Shown: positions 1-5,513, numbered from the stretch's first letter. The stretch: 6,906 nucleotides of DNA from Bacteroidota bacterium (GCA_003648575.1 QMPN01000157.1:1-6906); one strand, 5' to 3'. Notes: a model not told the origin generated them from the letters alone. Translations and numbers: made by a program.

Positions 1-237
1 GGCGCCGAAAGGGTTCGGATGACTCTCATTCGTAATAGAGTACACCAGCTTCCTTAAGCCTTCCTCAGCTTTAGGAATACTAGCTGAATAGTTTGCTTTC
101 TTTTTCGCCCTGGATATAATACTGTCTGCGTTGATCCTGAAAGGATCCAGCCTGACTTTTTTCAATGCATAGCCAGCACCGTTGATGATGTTGAGCATTG
201 AAGTTCTTTGTACACGGAGTGATGGTTGTTTGGTCAT
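1..237 (-). CDS. Probable sulfotransferase family protein, N-terminal part (cut by window edge)
   Basis: The first 79 codons are open from ATG at 237 to the left edge, so the C-terminal part lies outside. The visible protein begins MTKQPSLRVQRTSMLNIING and continues with a helical stretch containing INADSIISRAKKKA (residues 35-48), EEGLRKLVYSI (58-68) and NPFG (75-78). This layout (a D-x-[LI]-[IL] helix with A-x-K-K, a short acidic linker, an 'L..L..SI..E' helix, then a P-F-G turn) is how I remember the N-terminal region of the large bacterial sulfotransferase family (Sulfotransfer_3 type), which would transfer a sulfuryl group from PAPS to a hydroxyl acceptor. The PAPS-binding P-loop would come later and cannot be seen, so the assignment rests on N-terminal resemblance only. 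The start lies 3 nt after the SCP2 stop, implying one operon and coupled translation. Methionine 14 (position 198) is an alternative start. Confidence 0.55.
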   Translation of the reverse strand, partial: MTKQPSLRVQRTSMLNIINGAGYALKKVRLDPFRINADSIISRAKKKANYSASIPKAEEGLRKLVYSITNESHPNPFGA

Positions 238-240
238 GAT

Positions 241-534
241 CTACATCAATTGTTTGAGTTTCTGAGCGAGGCCAATATCGCCCTTAACCTTTAATTTCCC
301 TGTCAGCGTAGCAATCATTGGTTTGATCTCCTTCCGCTGCAACTTGCCGTAAGTTTCGATACTCATACTGATAGTGCAGTTTGCCTCTTCATCAGTGTCG
401 TACAGCTGGTTTATATCGCCTTCACCATCGATGACGATGAAGTGTTCATCAAGCTTAAATTTTAATTTCTTTCCAATGGGAGGAATGGTTTTCACCTTTT
501 CGGAAAGTTCCTGTCTGATTTGTGTAATGTCCAT
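241..534 (-). CDS. SCP2 sterol-binding domain protein (stand-alone)
   Basis: This 97-residue protein is a single SCP2 (sterol carrier protein 2) domain, a small alpha/beta fold with a hydrophobic tunnel that binds acyl-CoAs, sterols or other lipids. The family signature is clear at the C-terminus: GKLKVKGDIGLAQKLKQLM (residues 79-97) matches the usual 'G+LK++GD..LA.KL..L' ending. Upstream come the strands LKFKLDEHFIVIDG (24-37) and the C-T-I-S-M-S strand (53-58). There is no signal peptide or membrane segment, so it should be cytoplasmic. The length is normal for a free-standing SCP2 domain. It is followed after only 3 nt by the probable sulfotransferase, suggesting that it may present a lipid acceptor to that enzyme; this is inference. 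A promoter-like octamer lies almost on the start codon. Confidence 0.82.
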   Translation of the reverse strand: MDITQIRQELSEKVKTIPPIGKKLKFKLDEHFIVIDGEGDINQLYDTDEEANCTISMSIETYGKLQRKEIKPMIATLTGKLKVKGDIGLAQKLKQLM

Positions 535-538
535 GCGC

Positions 539-546
539 CAAATATA
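539..546 (-). promoter_or_regulatory. Candidate -7 promoter element (TATATTTG) for the SCP2-sulfotransferase unit
   Basis: Read on the minus strand, the octamer TATATTTG fits the Bacteroidota consensus TAnnTTTG. It ends 4 nt before the SCP2 start codon, so transcription starting about 5-6 nt downstream would give an essentially leaderless message. No convincing TTTG -33 element is seen about 19-21 nt upstream (the nearest is TTTC), which lowers confidence. Confidence 0.35.
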
Positions 547-558
547 GAAAAATCTATA
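543..558. repeat. Perfect 16-bp palindrome (6-bp arms, 4-nt centre) before SCP2
   Basis: The sequence tataga-aaaa-tctata is a perfect inverted repeat with 6-bp arms around four A's. It overlaps half of the candidate -7 element of the SCP2 gene, a position suited to an operator where a dimeric regulator would block RNA polymerase. It could also be a chance AT-rich palindrome. As a terminator for the phosphatase gene it would be weak, having no G+C in the stem beyond one pair and no U-run after it. Confidence 0.3.
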
Positions 559-599
559 CCAGCGCCGCAGAAATTTTATTAACTACGAATGCCCCACTG

Positions 600-1418
600 C
601 TATTCAAAGACGGTGGTCATGTTTCTGAGCAGGGAATCCATGGAAGCGCCATCGGAAATGCCAATGCTTCCCGGCCAATTTCCATACATGGCGTTTGGAA
701 GGACAATAAACTTATGTCCAAATTCATTCTTAAAAGATTCCAGCTGCTCAGCTCTGGCAGTTTGACTACGTTCATCCGTATAAAAATCGCCCAGGTTATC
801 GCCTATCAGCAAGACTATTTCAAGGCCCAAACCGGCGATCACATCCCTGCGGGCCTGTTTATCTGATGGGTTTGGGTTCTCTTCTGTGCGCTCCATCCTG
901 AGCATGAAGTGCTCCTCGGTGACCTGCGGGAAACCCAGATTTATCAGGTTCTTCATGCTGCTCTCCTGCACATATTTTTTCTTACGATTAGAGACATAGA
1001 AGATATTAAAGCCCTGTTCATCTGCATATTGCAGGAATTCAAGTGCACCCGGAACAGGGCTTGCCTTTGCCAGGTCGCACCACTCGTTCCACATGTACGG
1101 GTAGCTGCTGTCGCTCACGATCATCAGTGCCTGATGGGGACTGTTGTCGAGCAGGGTCTCGTCAATGTCCACCACGATGGCAAGATTTTCATTTGTCGGG
1201 TTATCCTGCCGTATAGCATCGATCCTTTCCTTTGCAATATTAAATGCCTGGTATGTGAGTGCCCGGTATTCATCTGCATAATAATTATAAAGGCTTGCCA
1301 TGGTCTGGGCGTGAGCGGAAATAGCTTGATCCGTAGACTCATCACTCACATCATGCCTGTCACTTGTACAAGCAGAGACAGTCAAAAAAAGCAGTAAAGT
1401 TGCTACAATTGTTCTCAT
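600..1418 (-). CDS. 5'-nucleotidase / acid phosphatase, lipoprotein e(P4) family (HAD superfamily, class C)
   Basis: The 272-residue protein starts with a lipoprotein signal peptide: MRT, a hydrophobic run, then lipobox VSAC with the acylated cysteine at residue 17. It is therefore likely membrane-anchored and facing outside the cytoplasm. The HAD phosphatase motifs follow in order. Motif I is VVDIDETLLDNS (82-93), with nucleophile D84 and acid/base D86. Motif II is YVSNRK (141-146). The motif III lysine is in SDKQARR (K187), and motif IV is GDNLGDF (206-212), whose aspartates D207 and D211 bind Mg2+. This order and the four-aspartate set are those of the e(P4)/class C acid phosphatases, which dephosphorylate 5'-nucleotides and NMN outside the cytoplasm for uptake. 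Length is normal for the family. The gene lies 45 nt after the DUF1858 gene and may share its transcript. The exact substrate here is unknown. Confidence 0.88.
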   Translation of the reverse strand: MRTIVATLLLFLTVSACTSDRHDVSDESTDQAISAHAQTMASLYNYYADEYRALTYQAFNIAKERIDAIRQDNPTNENLAIVVDIDETLLDNSPHQALMIVSDSSYPYMWNEWCDLAKASPVPGALEFLQYADEQGFNIFYVSNRKKKYVQESSMKNLINLGFPQVTEEHFMLRMERTEENPNPSDKQARRDVIAGLGLEIVLLIGDNLGDFYTDERSQTARAEQLESFKNEFGHKFIVLPNAMYGNWPGSIGISDGASMDSLLRNMTTVFE

Positions 1419-1463
1419 ACTGATAATTTAATTCCACGGGCCCATTATACTGGAAGAAGAATT

Positions 1464-1985
1464 TTATTTAATGAAATATATACAAAATTCATTTTCAGAA
1501 ATTTTATCAATCCAATGCCGGCAACTCAGGCTTGCAGCTTTGTCAATAAGTGGTGCAGGCAAGAACGGAGTTATTAGCTTATATATCTTACCCTGATCTA
1601 AAATGTTCAAATCTGCCATCACCTGGTTTACAGGGTGTTCTCCCCGCGCAAGCATCTCTACTGCACTAAATTCCGTTACAATAAGATTTTCTGAAAACCA
1701 TTCAGGTTTTAAATAATTATAGCCTGATACAGTACTGTCTGTTACCTTATCCTGGCCTACTTCTTTTCTTAGCCTGTTTATCATATCTTCTACTTTTACA
1801 TTACCTATAGCAGCTGCTTGCTGCAGTGTAGCTATCTTTGCAACTGTTTTCCTCAGGACCGGATTTTTTAATTTCTTAAAAGCCGGCACATATTCAATGA
1901 GCACATCCTCTAATTGTGGATATGATTCGATGAGGTGCAACACTTTAGTTCTAGGTGTTATTATTAATTCGTTCTTGTTTTCCAT
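1464..1985 (-). CDS. DUF1858 / DUF2249-type protein, partner of the DUF438 hemerythrin protein
   Basis: This 173-residue protein has two recognisable parts. Residues about 8-72 (ITPRTKVLHLIESYPQLEDV, then PAFKKLKNPVLRKTVAKIAT and a helix ending MINRLR) are a DUF1858 domain, related to the N-terminal domain of the iron-sulfur repair protein ScdA. Residues about 108-172 (GEHPVNQVMADL, then ITPFLPAPLIDKA, ending CIYFIK) resemble DUF2249, a small TusA-like alpha/beta domain. A linker with PEWF (94-97) joins them, as usual for this architecture. No signal peptide or membrane segment is seen. It lies 5 nt downstream of the DUF438-hemerythrin-PAS gene, so the two are almost certainly co-transcribed. 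The family is repeatedly linked with hemerythrin and nitric-oxide or anaerobic response genes. The reaction or partner is not known, and no conserved cysteine pair is visible (only C155 and C168). Confidence 0.78.
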   Translation of the reverse strand: MENKNELIITPRTKVLHLIESYPQLEDVLIEYVPAFKKLKNPVLRKTVAKIATLQQAAAIGNVKVEDMINRLRKEVGQDKVTDSTVSGYNYLKPEWFSENLIVTEFSAVEMLARGEHPVNQVMADLNILDQGKIYKLITPFLPAPLIDKAASLSCRHWIDKISENEFCIYFIK

Positions 1986-1990
1986 TTTTT

Positions 1991-3220
1991 CTATTTGTAT
2001 GATAATATTCGCTGCTCTCCTTCCAGGGCCCTGTATTCTGTCAAATCCTGTGATACTTCTAAAGTCCCCAGGTAATCTCCTTTTTCATTGCGCAAAGCAA
2101 AATATTCAATAAGGATCAGCTTACCACCCATATTGATCCAGAATGGTGCTTTGTCCTGTTTGCCACTTTTGAAATCCTCAATGATCTTATCAACAATATG
2201 GGCACTTGCCGGGGGATGGCAATGCCGCACGTCACGATTGATGATGGCCCTGTTCCTTTGAAATATCCTGTCTTTGCTTTGTGAGAAGTATTTTACTTTA
2301 TCCTCCTTGTCCACAAAGGTCATGTCGACAGGCATTGTATTCAGGATCGCCAAAAGCTCTTCAGTGGTAAAGCCTCCTGTAGGCAGTTGTATGTTTCCGC
2401 CTTCCTTCTGAAGCATATTAATATCTTCCTCTTCTATCCCTTCGGGCTTCCAGCCTTCTTTTGGATCGATAAGACAGAAGCCTATCTCCAGCGATTGTTT
2501 CTGAATTTCATACCAATCAGAATCGCTGAGTGCATCCATCAGCATAGGGAAAAGTATCTCTTCTTCTTTTATAACCATTTCGGAAACACCTTTTACAGCT
2601 GGTTTAAGTATCAATTCGACTGATACAATAAGGTCGTCCTTTTCAATATCAGGGGTGTTCAAAATTTCCAGGCTCCCTTTCAGCTGTTCTCTGATCTCAT
2701 CATGCTTTCCCCACATTACTTTTGGGGGTCCGGTGATCCCGGTTTTTTCGAGAAATGGAAAGACCAGGTATTCTTTACGCTGGTAATGCTTATCAACATC
2801 AATGAGTTGATTGAATTTTGAAGTTAGATCAATCACAAACTCAGGGATGCCAGCTTCATCGGCAACATTCAAAACAGCAAGCAACATATTTGTTTCGCTG
2901 CATAGTGCATTCAAAGCCTTATTTTCCTGCATTAAAACATCCAGCGGATGACCATCAGGAATTTCTTGTGCAGAAGACAGGTCCACGCTGCCATGGAGGA
3001 CGGAAGAATGTATATCACACAGTCTCAGCACCTCTTCTTCGGGAAGTCCTTCCTCTATCAGTTCCTGCTCAACTTCAATAATTTCCCCATATGGAACTGA
3101 TCTTAAGCTGTCTTTTAGCTCTTCCTGGACTTTTTCCTGGTCCTCCCCCTCATGGAGTTTCAGAATCAGTTCTTTCAGTTTTGATTTCCTGAATTTTGAA
3201 TTGTCTATATTTTCACTCAT
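1991..3220 (-). CDS. DUF438 - hemerythrin (HHE) - PAS domain protein, putative di-iron redox/NO sensor or repair protein
   Basis: Three domains are visible in this 409-residue cytoplasmic protein. Residues about 11-80 are DUF438: charged helices ending in LCDIHSSVLHG, with C68, H71 and H76. Residues about 88-235 are a hemerythrin-like four-helix bundle. Its likely metal ligands are H91 (DGHPLD), H145/E150 (KHYQRKE), H173/E177 (KHDEIRE) and E219-E221 (KEEEILFPM). The last helix carries glutamates rather than the usual H-x3-E, which I recall as normal for this family. Residues about 282-395 are a PAS domain with a striking H333-C-H335-PP and A-H341-I-V motif. The architecture is that of COG2461. 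Relatives (ScdA/YtfE, RIC) bind di-iron and act in nitric-oxide stress and Fe-S repair, so O2/NO or redox sensing is a fair inference. There is no output domain. It starts 24 nt after a truncated urocanate hydratase remnant, whose promoter it may use, and is followed by the DUF1858 gene after 5 nt. Confidence 0.88.
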   Translation of the reverse strand: MSENIDNSKFRKSKLKELILKLHEGEDQEKVQEELKDSLRSVPYGEIIEVEQELIEEGLPEEEVLRLCDIHSSVLHGSVDLSSAQEIPDGHPLDVLMQENKALNALCSETNMLLAVLNVADEAGIPEFVIDLTSKFNQLIDVDKHYQRKEYLVFPFLEKTGITGPPKVMWGKHDEIREQLKGSLEILNTPDIEKDDLIVSVELILKPAVKGVSEMVIKEEEILFPMLMDALSDSDWYEIQKQSLEIGFCLIDPKEGWKPEGIEEEDINMLQKEGGNIQLPTGGFTTEELLAILNTMPVDMTFVDKEDKVKYFSQSKDRIFQRNRAIINRDVRHCHPPASAHIVDKIIEDFKSGKQDKAPFWINMGGKLILIEYFALRNEKGDYLGTLEVSQDLTEYRALEGEQRILSYK

Positions 3221-3244
3221 CCTATCATATTTTAATGAAAATTG

Positions 3245-3400
3245 TTACTGGCTACTGCTTACTTGTTCCTTTTTCTCCGCGCCATTCAATATCTCTTTTC
3301 TGAGTGGGGCGTGGCTAACTCCTCTGTCTATTGCGCTTGGCTCCGGAAGCTTTTCCGGAATACCTGCGCATATGCTTTCCTGAAAATAAGCAAGTTCCAT
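3245..3400 (-). pseudogene. hutU: Truncated urocanate hydratase (HutU), N-terminal remnant
   Basis: A 51-codon frame runs from ATG at 3400 to TAA at 3245. It begins MELAYFQESICAGIPEKLPE, followed by VSHAPLRKEILNGAEKK (residues 28-44). From memory, this matches the start of Bacteroidota urocanate hydratases: a helix 'FQ..I..GIP..LP', a short spacer, then 'hAP.RK.IL...EKK'. In the intact enzyme (well over 500 residues) EKK leads into 'LA..NALRYF', but here it is replaced by EQVSSSQ and a stop. Only about 8% of the protein remains, without the NAD+ or catalytic regions, so it cannot catalyse the urocanate step of histidine degradation. It is either decaying debris or a retained leader peptide for DUF438, which starts 24 nt later. 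The identification is from family memory and needs a search. Confidence 0.6.
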
Positions 3401-3440
3401 TATTCGAAATATATCTGTTAATCTATGCTTATGCAGGGAG

Positions 3441-3448
3441 CAAAATTA
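3441..3448 (-). promoter_or_regulatory. Candidate -7 promoter element (TAATTTTG), leftward, for the hutU remnant / DUF438 operon
   Basis: On the minus strand TAATTTTG fits the Bacteroidota TAnnTTTG consensus. Transcription would start near 3435, leaving a leader of about 35 nt before ATG 3400 and about 215 nt before the DUF438 start. No TTTG -33 box is seen at the usual distance. No equally good octamer was found closer to the DUF438 start. Confidence 0.35.
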
Positions 3449-3460
3449 CAACTAATTCTT

Positions 3461-3468
3461 TATCTTTG
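3461..3468 (+). promoter_or_regulatory. Candidate -7 promoter element (TATCTTTG), rightward, for the start fragment at 3494
   Basis: TATCTTTG fits TAnnTTTG and is identical to the octamer placed before tgt at 5506. The start would be near 3474, with about 20 nt of leader before ATG 3494. It lies 12 nt from the leftward octamer and points the other way, so the two look like the core of an old divergent promoter region. No -33 box is recognisable. Confidence 0.35.
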
Positions 3469-3493
3469 GGTTTAATCAGATCTATTATAAAGC

Positions 3494-3568
3494 ATGAAAA
3501 CCTACCCGCTCGAAACCATCATTTCACTGGCCCGCTCCTTATACTGCGATCCTGACGGAAGAATTTGA
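3494..3568 (+). pseudogene. Short orphan gene start (24 codons), unrecognised
   Basis: ATG at 3494 opens a frame reading MKTYPLETIISLARSLYCDP and then four more residues before TGA at 3566. The placement, 26 nt after a promoter-like octamer, suggests the true beginning of a gene whose body is lost. I do not recognise the family; a 'YPL..II..AR' opening is reminiscent of phenylacetate-CoA-ligase-like proteins, but this is a weak memory. It runs into the C-terminal remnant described next, in a different frame. Confidence 0.25.
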
Positions 3569-3755
3569 AAAGCTGGGCTTCTTCTTTGCCGGCATACATC
3601 CGGCTGATGAAGATAGTACGTATCTCATATTGCAATACCTCAATAACCAGAAGATGGATTACAGTCTGCTTGATCTGGATGTAGACTTCGGAAAGGAACT
3701 GTCGGAATATGTGAAATCTTGTGACCCTAGTAATTCTCCGGGATATTCCTCATAA
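3549..3755 (+). pseudogene. C-terminal remnant of a GNAT/ATP-binding regulatory-type protein
   Basis: An open frame without a usable start reads ILTEEFEKLGFFFAGIHPAD, then LILQYLNNQKMDYSLL and the tail FGKELSEYVKSCDP, before running on to TAA at 3753. The pattern 'LE.LGFFFAGI.P......L.LQYLNN...DY........ELL.YV...DP' is what I remember as the extreme C-terminus of large bacterial proteins joining an anti-sigma-like ATPase to a GNAT acetyltransferase-like domain. The frame opens after TGA 3495-3497 but has no ATG or GTG in context, and nothing upstream matches the rest of such a protein, so it reads as a decayed 3' end. The last nine codons overlap the 3' end of the sigma factor gene from the opposite strand. 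The original stop was probably lost. The codon pattern and amphipathic composition argue that it is former coding sequence. Confidence 0.45.
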
Positions 3756-4335
3756 TATTGGAAATGAACTCACGGGCGCGAAAGAGCTGTGCTTTTACCG
3801 TACCGAGTGGTAGCTCAAGTTCAGTCGCAATCTCCTCATAGGAGTACTCCTTGAAATAACGTAGTTCGATGAGCTTCCTGTAATGCGGTTTTAGCTTCTC
3901 TACCACCTCACGCATCATGACCATTTTTTCCTTTTTTATCACCTTTTCTTCCGGGTCTGGCCCGTCGGAGGGCAGGTAGTTGGCCAGCTCATTGCCTTCT
4001 TCTCCATTAGGGCTGCTGTCGATGGAAAAAGTACGCTTCTTCTTCTTCCGCATAAAGTCTATGCAGTTGTTGGAAGCAATCTTGAACAGCCAGGTGCTAA
4101 AAGCATAGTCGGGTGTGTATTGTTCCAGCTTCTTGAATGCCTTTCCGAATGCCTCAATGGTCAAATCGTCAGCATCGCTGGCATTGTTGGTCATCTTCAG
4201 CAGCATAAAATAAAGGGAGTCCCGGTAATTGCTCATCAAGGCAGCGTAGGCACGCTGGTCGCCATCGGTAATGGCAGCCTGTACCAGCTGAAAATCGCGC
4301 GTGGCCTTGTCGGTGAGGTTCGGGTTTATTTCCAT
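3727..4335 (-). CDS. RNA polymerase sigma factor, ECF type (sigma-70 family)
   Basis: This 202-residue protein has the two-domain layout of ECF sigma factors. Region 2 spans about residues 28-97 (AYAALMSNYRDSLYFMLLKM, then DADDLTIEAFGKAFKKL and FSTWLFKIASNNCIDFMRKK), covering core-polymerase and -10 binding. An acidic, glycine-rich linker follows (about 105-130, ending DPEEK). Region 4 spans about 137-192, with LRYFKEYSYEEIATEL and the helix-turn-helix LPLGTVKAQLFRARE that reads the -35 region. Length is normal for the class. There is no adjacent anti-sigma gene, FecR-like gene or membrane partner for it, so the controlling signal is not evident. The ATG lies inside the last codons of the glycosyltransferase (10-nt overlap), which points to coupled translation and expression as the distal gene of that operon. 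Confidence 0.92.
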   Translation of the reverse strand: MEINPNLTDKATRDFQLVQAAITDGDQRAYAALMSNYRDSLYFMLLKMTNNASDADDLTIEAFGKAFKKLEQYTPDYAFSTWLFKIASNNCIDFMRKKKKRTFSIDSSPNGEEGNELANYLPSDGPDPEEKVIKKEKMVMMREVVEKLKPHYRKLIELRYFKEYSYEEIATELELPLGTVKAQLFRAREFISNIMRNIPENY

Positions 4336-5495
4336 TTATTCGTTTTGCTGAACACATTTACCAGGCTGAGAACAGGATAGAATATGATCAGGAACAATTC
4401 CGCTATAGGCGAAAATACTAATAATTTTCTTTCGTTGAGCCGGTTCATGCTCATTTTAGTAATTAACAAGTAACTAACAATCCGAAGCAATAAAATTCCA
4501 CCTGTGATGATGATATTATATCCAAGCAGAAGCAGCACCGCAAAAAATACATAAAACAGTGCCTGGCTGAGCGACCATATGCCCAGCAATCGTTTAAATC
4601 TTCCGCGATAATATTTCCAGGTTGTGAGATGCCGCCGCTTCTGTTTCACCCAGGCTCCTGTCGAAGTGTGTGCGACAGATACCGTATGGCTTTCATGCCC
4701 GACTTCAATCGCAACATTCTTCTTTGTCGCCACGCTGTTAATAAACAGGTCGTCATCGCCGGAAGCCACGGTATAATGCGAAGAAAAGCCTTTGTTCTTT
4801 ATAAAAAGGGATTTGCGGTAGGCCATATTTCTTCCAACACCCATATAGGTACGGCCGCTTAATGCATAGGACAGATATTGTATGGCTGCCCAGAGGGTTT
4901 CATAGCGGATGAGCATATTCAGCAAGCTGCCTTTTCTCTCATAAGCACCGTAACCCAGCACGATCTCTGTGTCGCCGCGGAATTTCGATGCCATATTCCT
5001 GATCCATCGGTCTGAGGATGGCTTGCAGTCGGCATCTGTCAATAAAAGAATATCATGTGCAGCAGACTTGATACCCAGCGAAAGGGGGAACTTTTTCCCG
5101 GTAAAGAAGTTCAGCTCCTGGCTTAAATTTACAATCTTCAGTTTGCTATTCCCCCTGGCCATCTCCTGCAGGAGCTCAAGTGATTCGTCCTGGGAGTTAT
5201 CGTTCACCACCACCACTTCAAAGTCAGGGTAATCCTGTTCCAGTACCAGCGGAAGGTTGTTCTTCAGGTTGAAATATTCATTCCTGGCACAGATCACCAC
5301 AGAGACGGCCTCACCCGAATGATCTAATTCTTTATTCCTGAAAAAAACCAGCCGCCTGAAGAACACCCAGAAATACAGCATCTGGATAAAGAAAAGCAGA
5401 AAATATACCAGCATGAGAGCCTGCTCAAGGATATCATGTGGGAAGTAAGGAATCTGCATCTCATTGGTGTTTGGACGAAAGTATTTAATCTTCAC
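4326..5495 (-). CDS. Membrane-anchored glycosyltransferase, family 2 (GT-A fold)
   Basis: This 389-residue protein has an N-terminal membrane segment (about 24-46), a cytoplasmic GT2 catalytic domain, and two or three hydrophobic segments at the C-terminus (about 307-345 and 359-382). GT2 landmarks are SVVICARNE (65-73), VVVVNDNSQDES (94-105, D98), the metal-binding D-x-D in LLTDADC (D154, D156), GVGRNMAYRK (219-228), the GDDD motif (246-249) holding the likely catalytic acid, and KQKRRHLTTW (284-293), equivalent to the QxxRW acceptor motif. Such enzymes pass a sugar from a nucleotide sugar to a lipid or polysaccharide at the inner face of the membrane; donor and acceptor are unknown. The coordinates use GTG at 5495, but ATG at 5459 (residue 13) gives an N-terminus closer to the membrane segment and is a strong alternative. 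The 3' end overlaps the sigma factor start by 10 nt. Confidence 0.9.
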   Translation of the reverse strand: MKIKYFRPNTNEMQIPYFPHDILEQALMLVYFLLFFIQMLYFWVFFRRLVFFRNKELDHSGEAVSVVICARNEYFNLKNNLPLVLEQDYPDFEVVVVNDNSQDESLELLQEMARGNSKLKIVNLSQELNFFTGKKFPLSLGIKSAAHDILLLTDADCKPSSDRWIRNMASKFRGDTEIVLGYGAYERKGSLLNMLIRYETLWAAIQYLSYALSGRTYMGVGRNMAYRKSLFIKNKGFSSHYTVASGDDDLFINSVATKKNVAIEVGHESHTVSVAHTSTGAWVKQKRRHLTTWKYYRGRFKRLLGIWSLSQALFYVFFAVLLLLGYNIIITGGILLLRIVSYLLITKMSMNRLNERKLLVFSPIAELFLIIFYPVLSLVNVFSKTNKWK

Positions 5496-5505
5496 GAATA
5501 AAATT

Positions 5506-5513
5506 TATCTTTG
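5506..5513 (+). promoter_or_regulatory. Candidate -7 promoter element (TATCTTTG) for tgt
   Basis: TATCTTTG matches the Bacteroidota TAnnTTTG consensus and lies 20 nt before the tgt ATG, giving a predicted start near 5519 and a leader of about 15 nt. No TTTG -33 box is found 19-21 nt upstream (TATTTA is there instead). If the glycosyltransferase starts at GTG 5495, the element lies in the 38-nt gap between the divergent genes. Confidence 0.45.

Noticed and set aside
909..1397. Long plus-strand frame opposite the phosphatase gene
   Set aside because: It is the antisense shadow of a well-supported HAD phosphatase and its translation shows no family features.
1459..1490. Inverted repeat gaatttt ... 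aaaattc around the stop codon of the DUF1858 gene
   Set aside because: The stem is AT-only apart from one pair, the loop is 18 nt and no clean T-run follows, so it is too weak to call a terminator.
3332..3370. Stem-loop with a perfect 7-bp stem (tccggaa-gctt-ttccgga, 3342-3359) and an outer 5-bp tgcgc/gcgca pairing
   Set aside because: It lies inside the hutU-like reading frame, where CCG-GAA-AAG-CTT-CCG-GAG explains the symmetry, and no U-run follows on either strand, so it is not called a terminator.
3201..3555. Two plus-strand frames of 60-74 codons across the gap between DUF438 and the sigma gene
   Set aside because: Their translations look random, whereas the minus-strand hutU-like frame and the third plus-strand frame (GFFFAGI...) carry recognisable protein patterns in the same DNA.
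4120..4380. Plus-strand frame opposite the sigma factor start
   Set aside because: It is antisense to sigma region 2 and the glycosyltransferase end, and its translation is not family-like.
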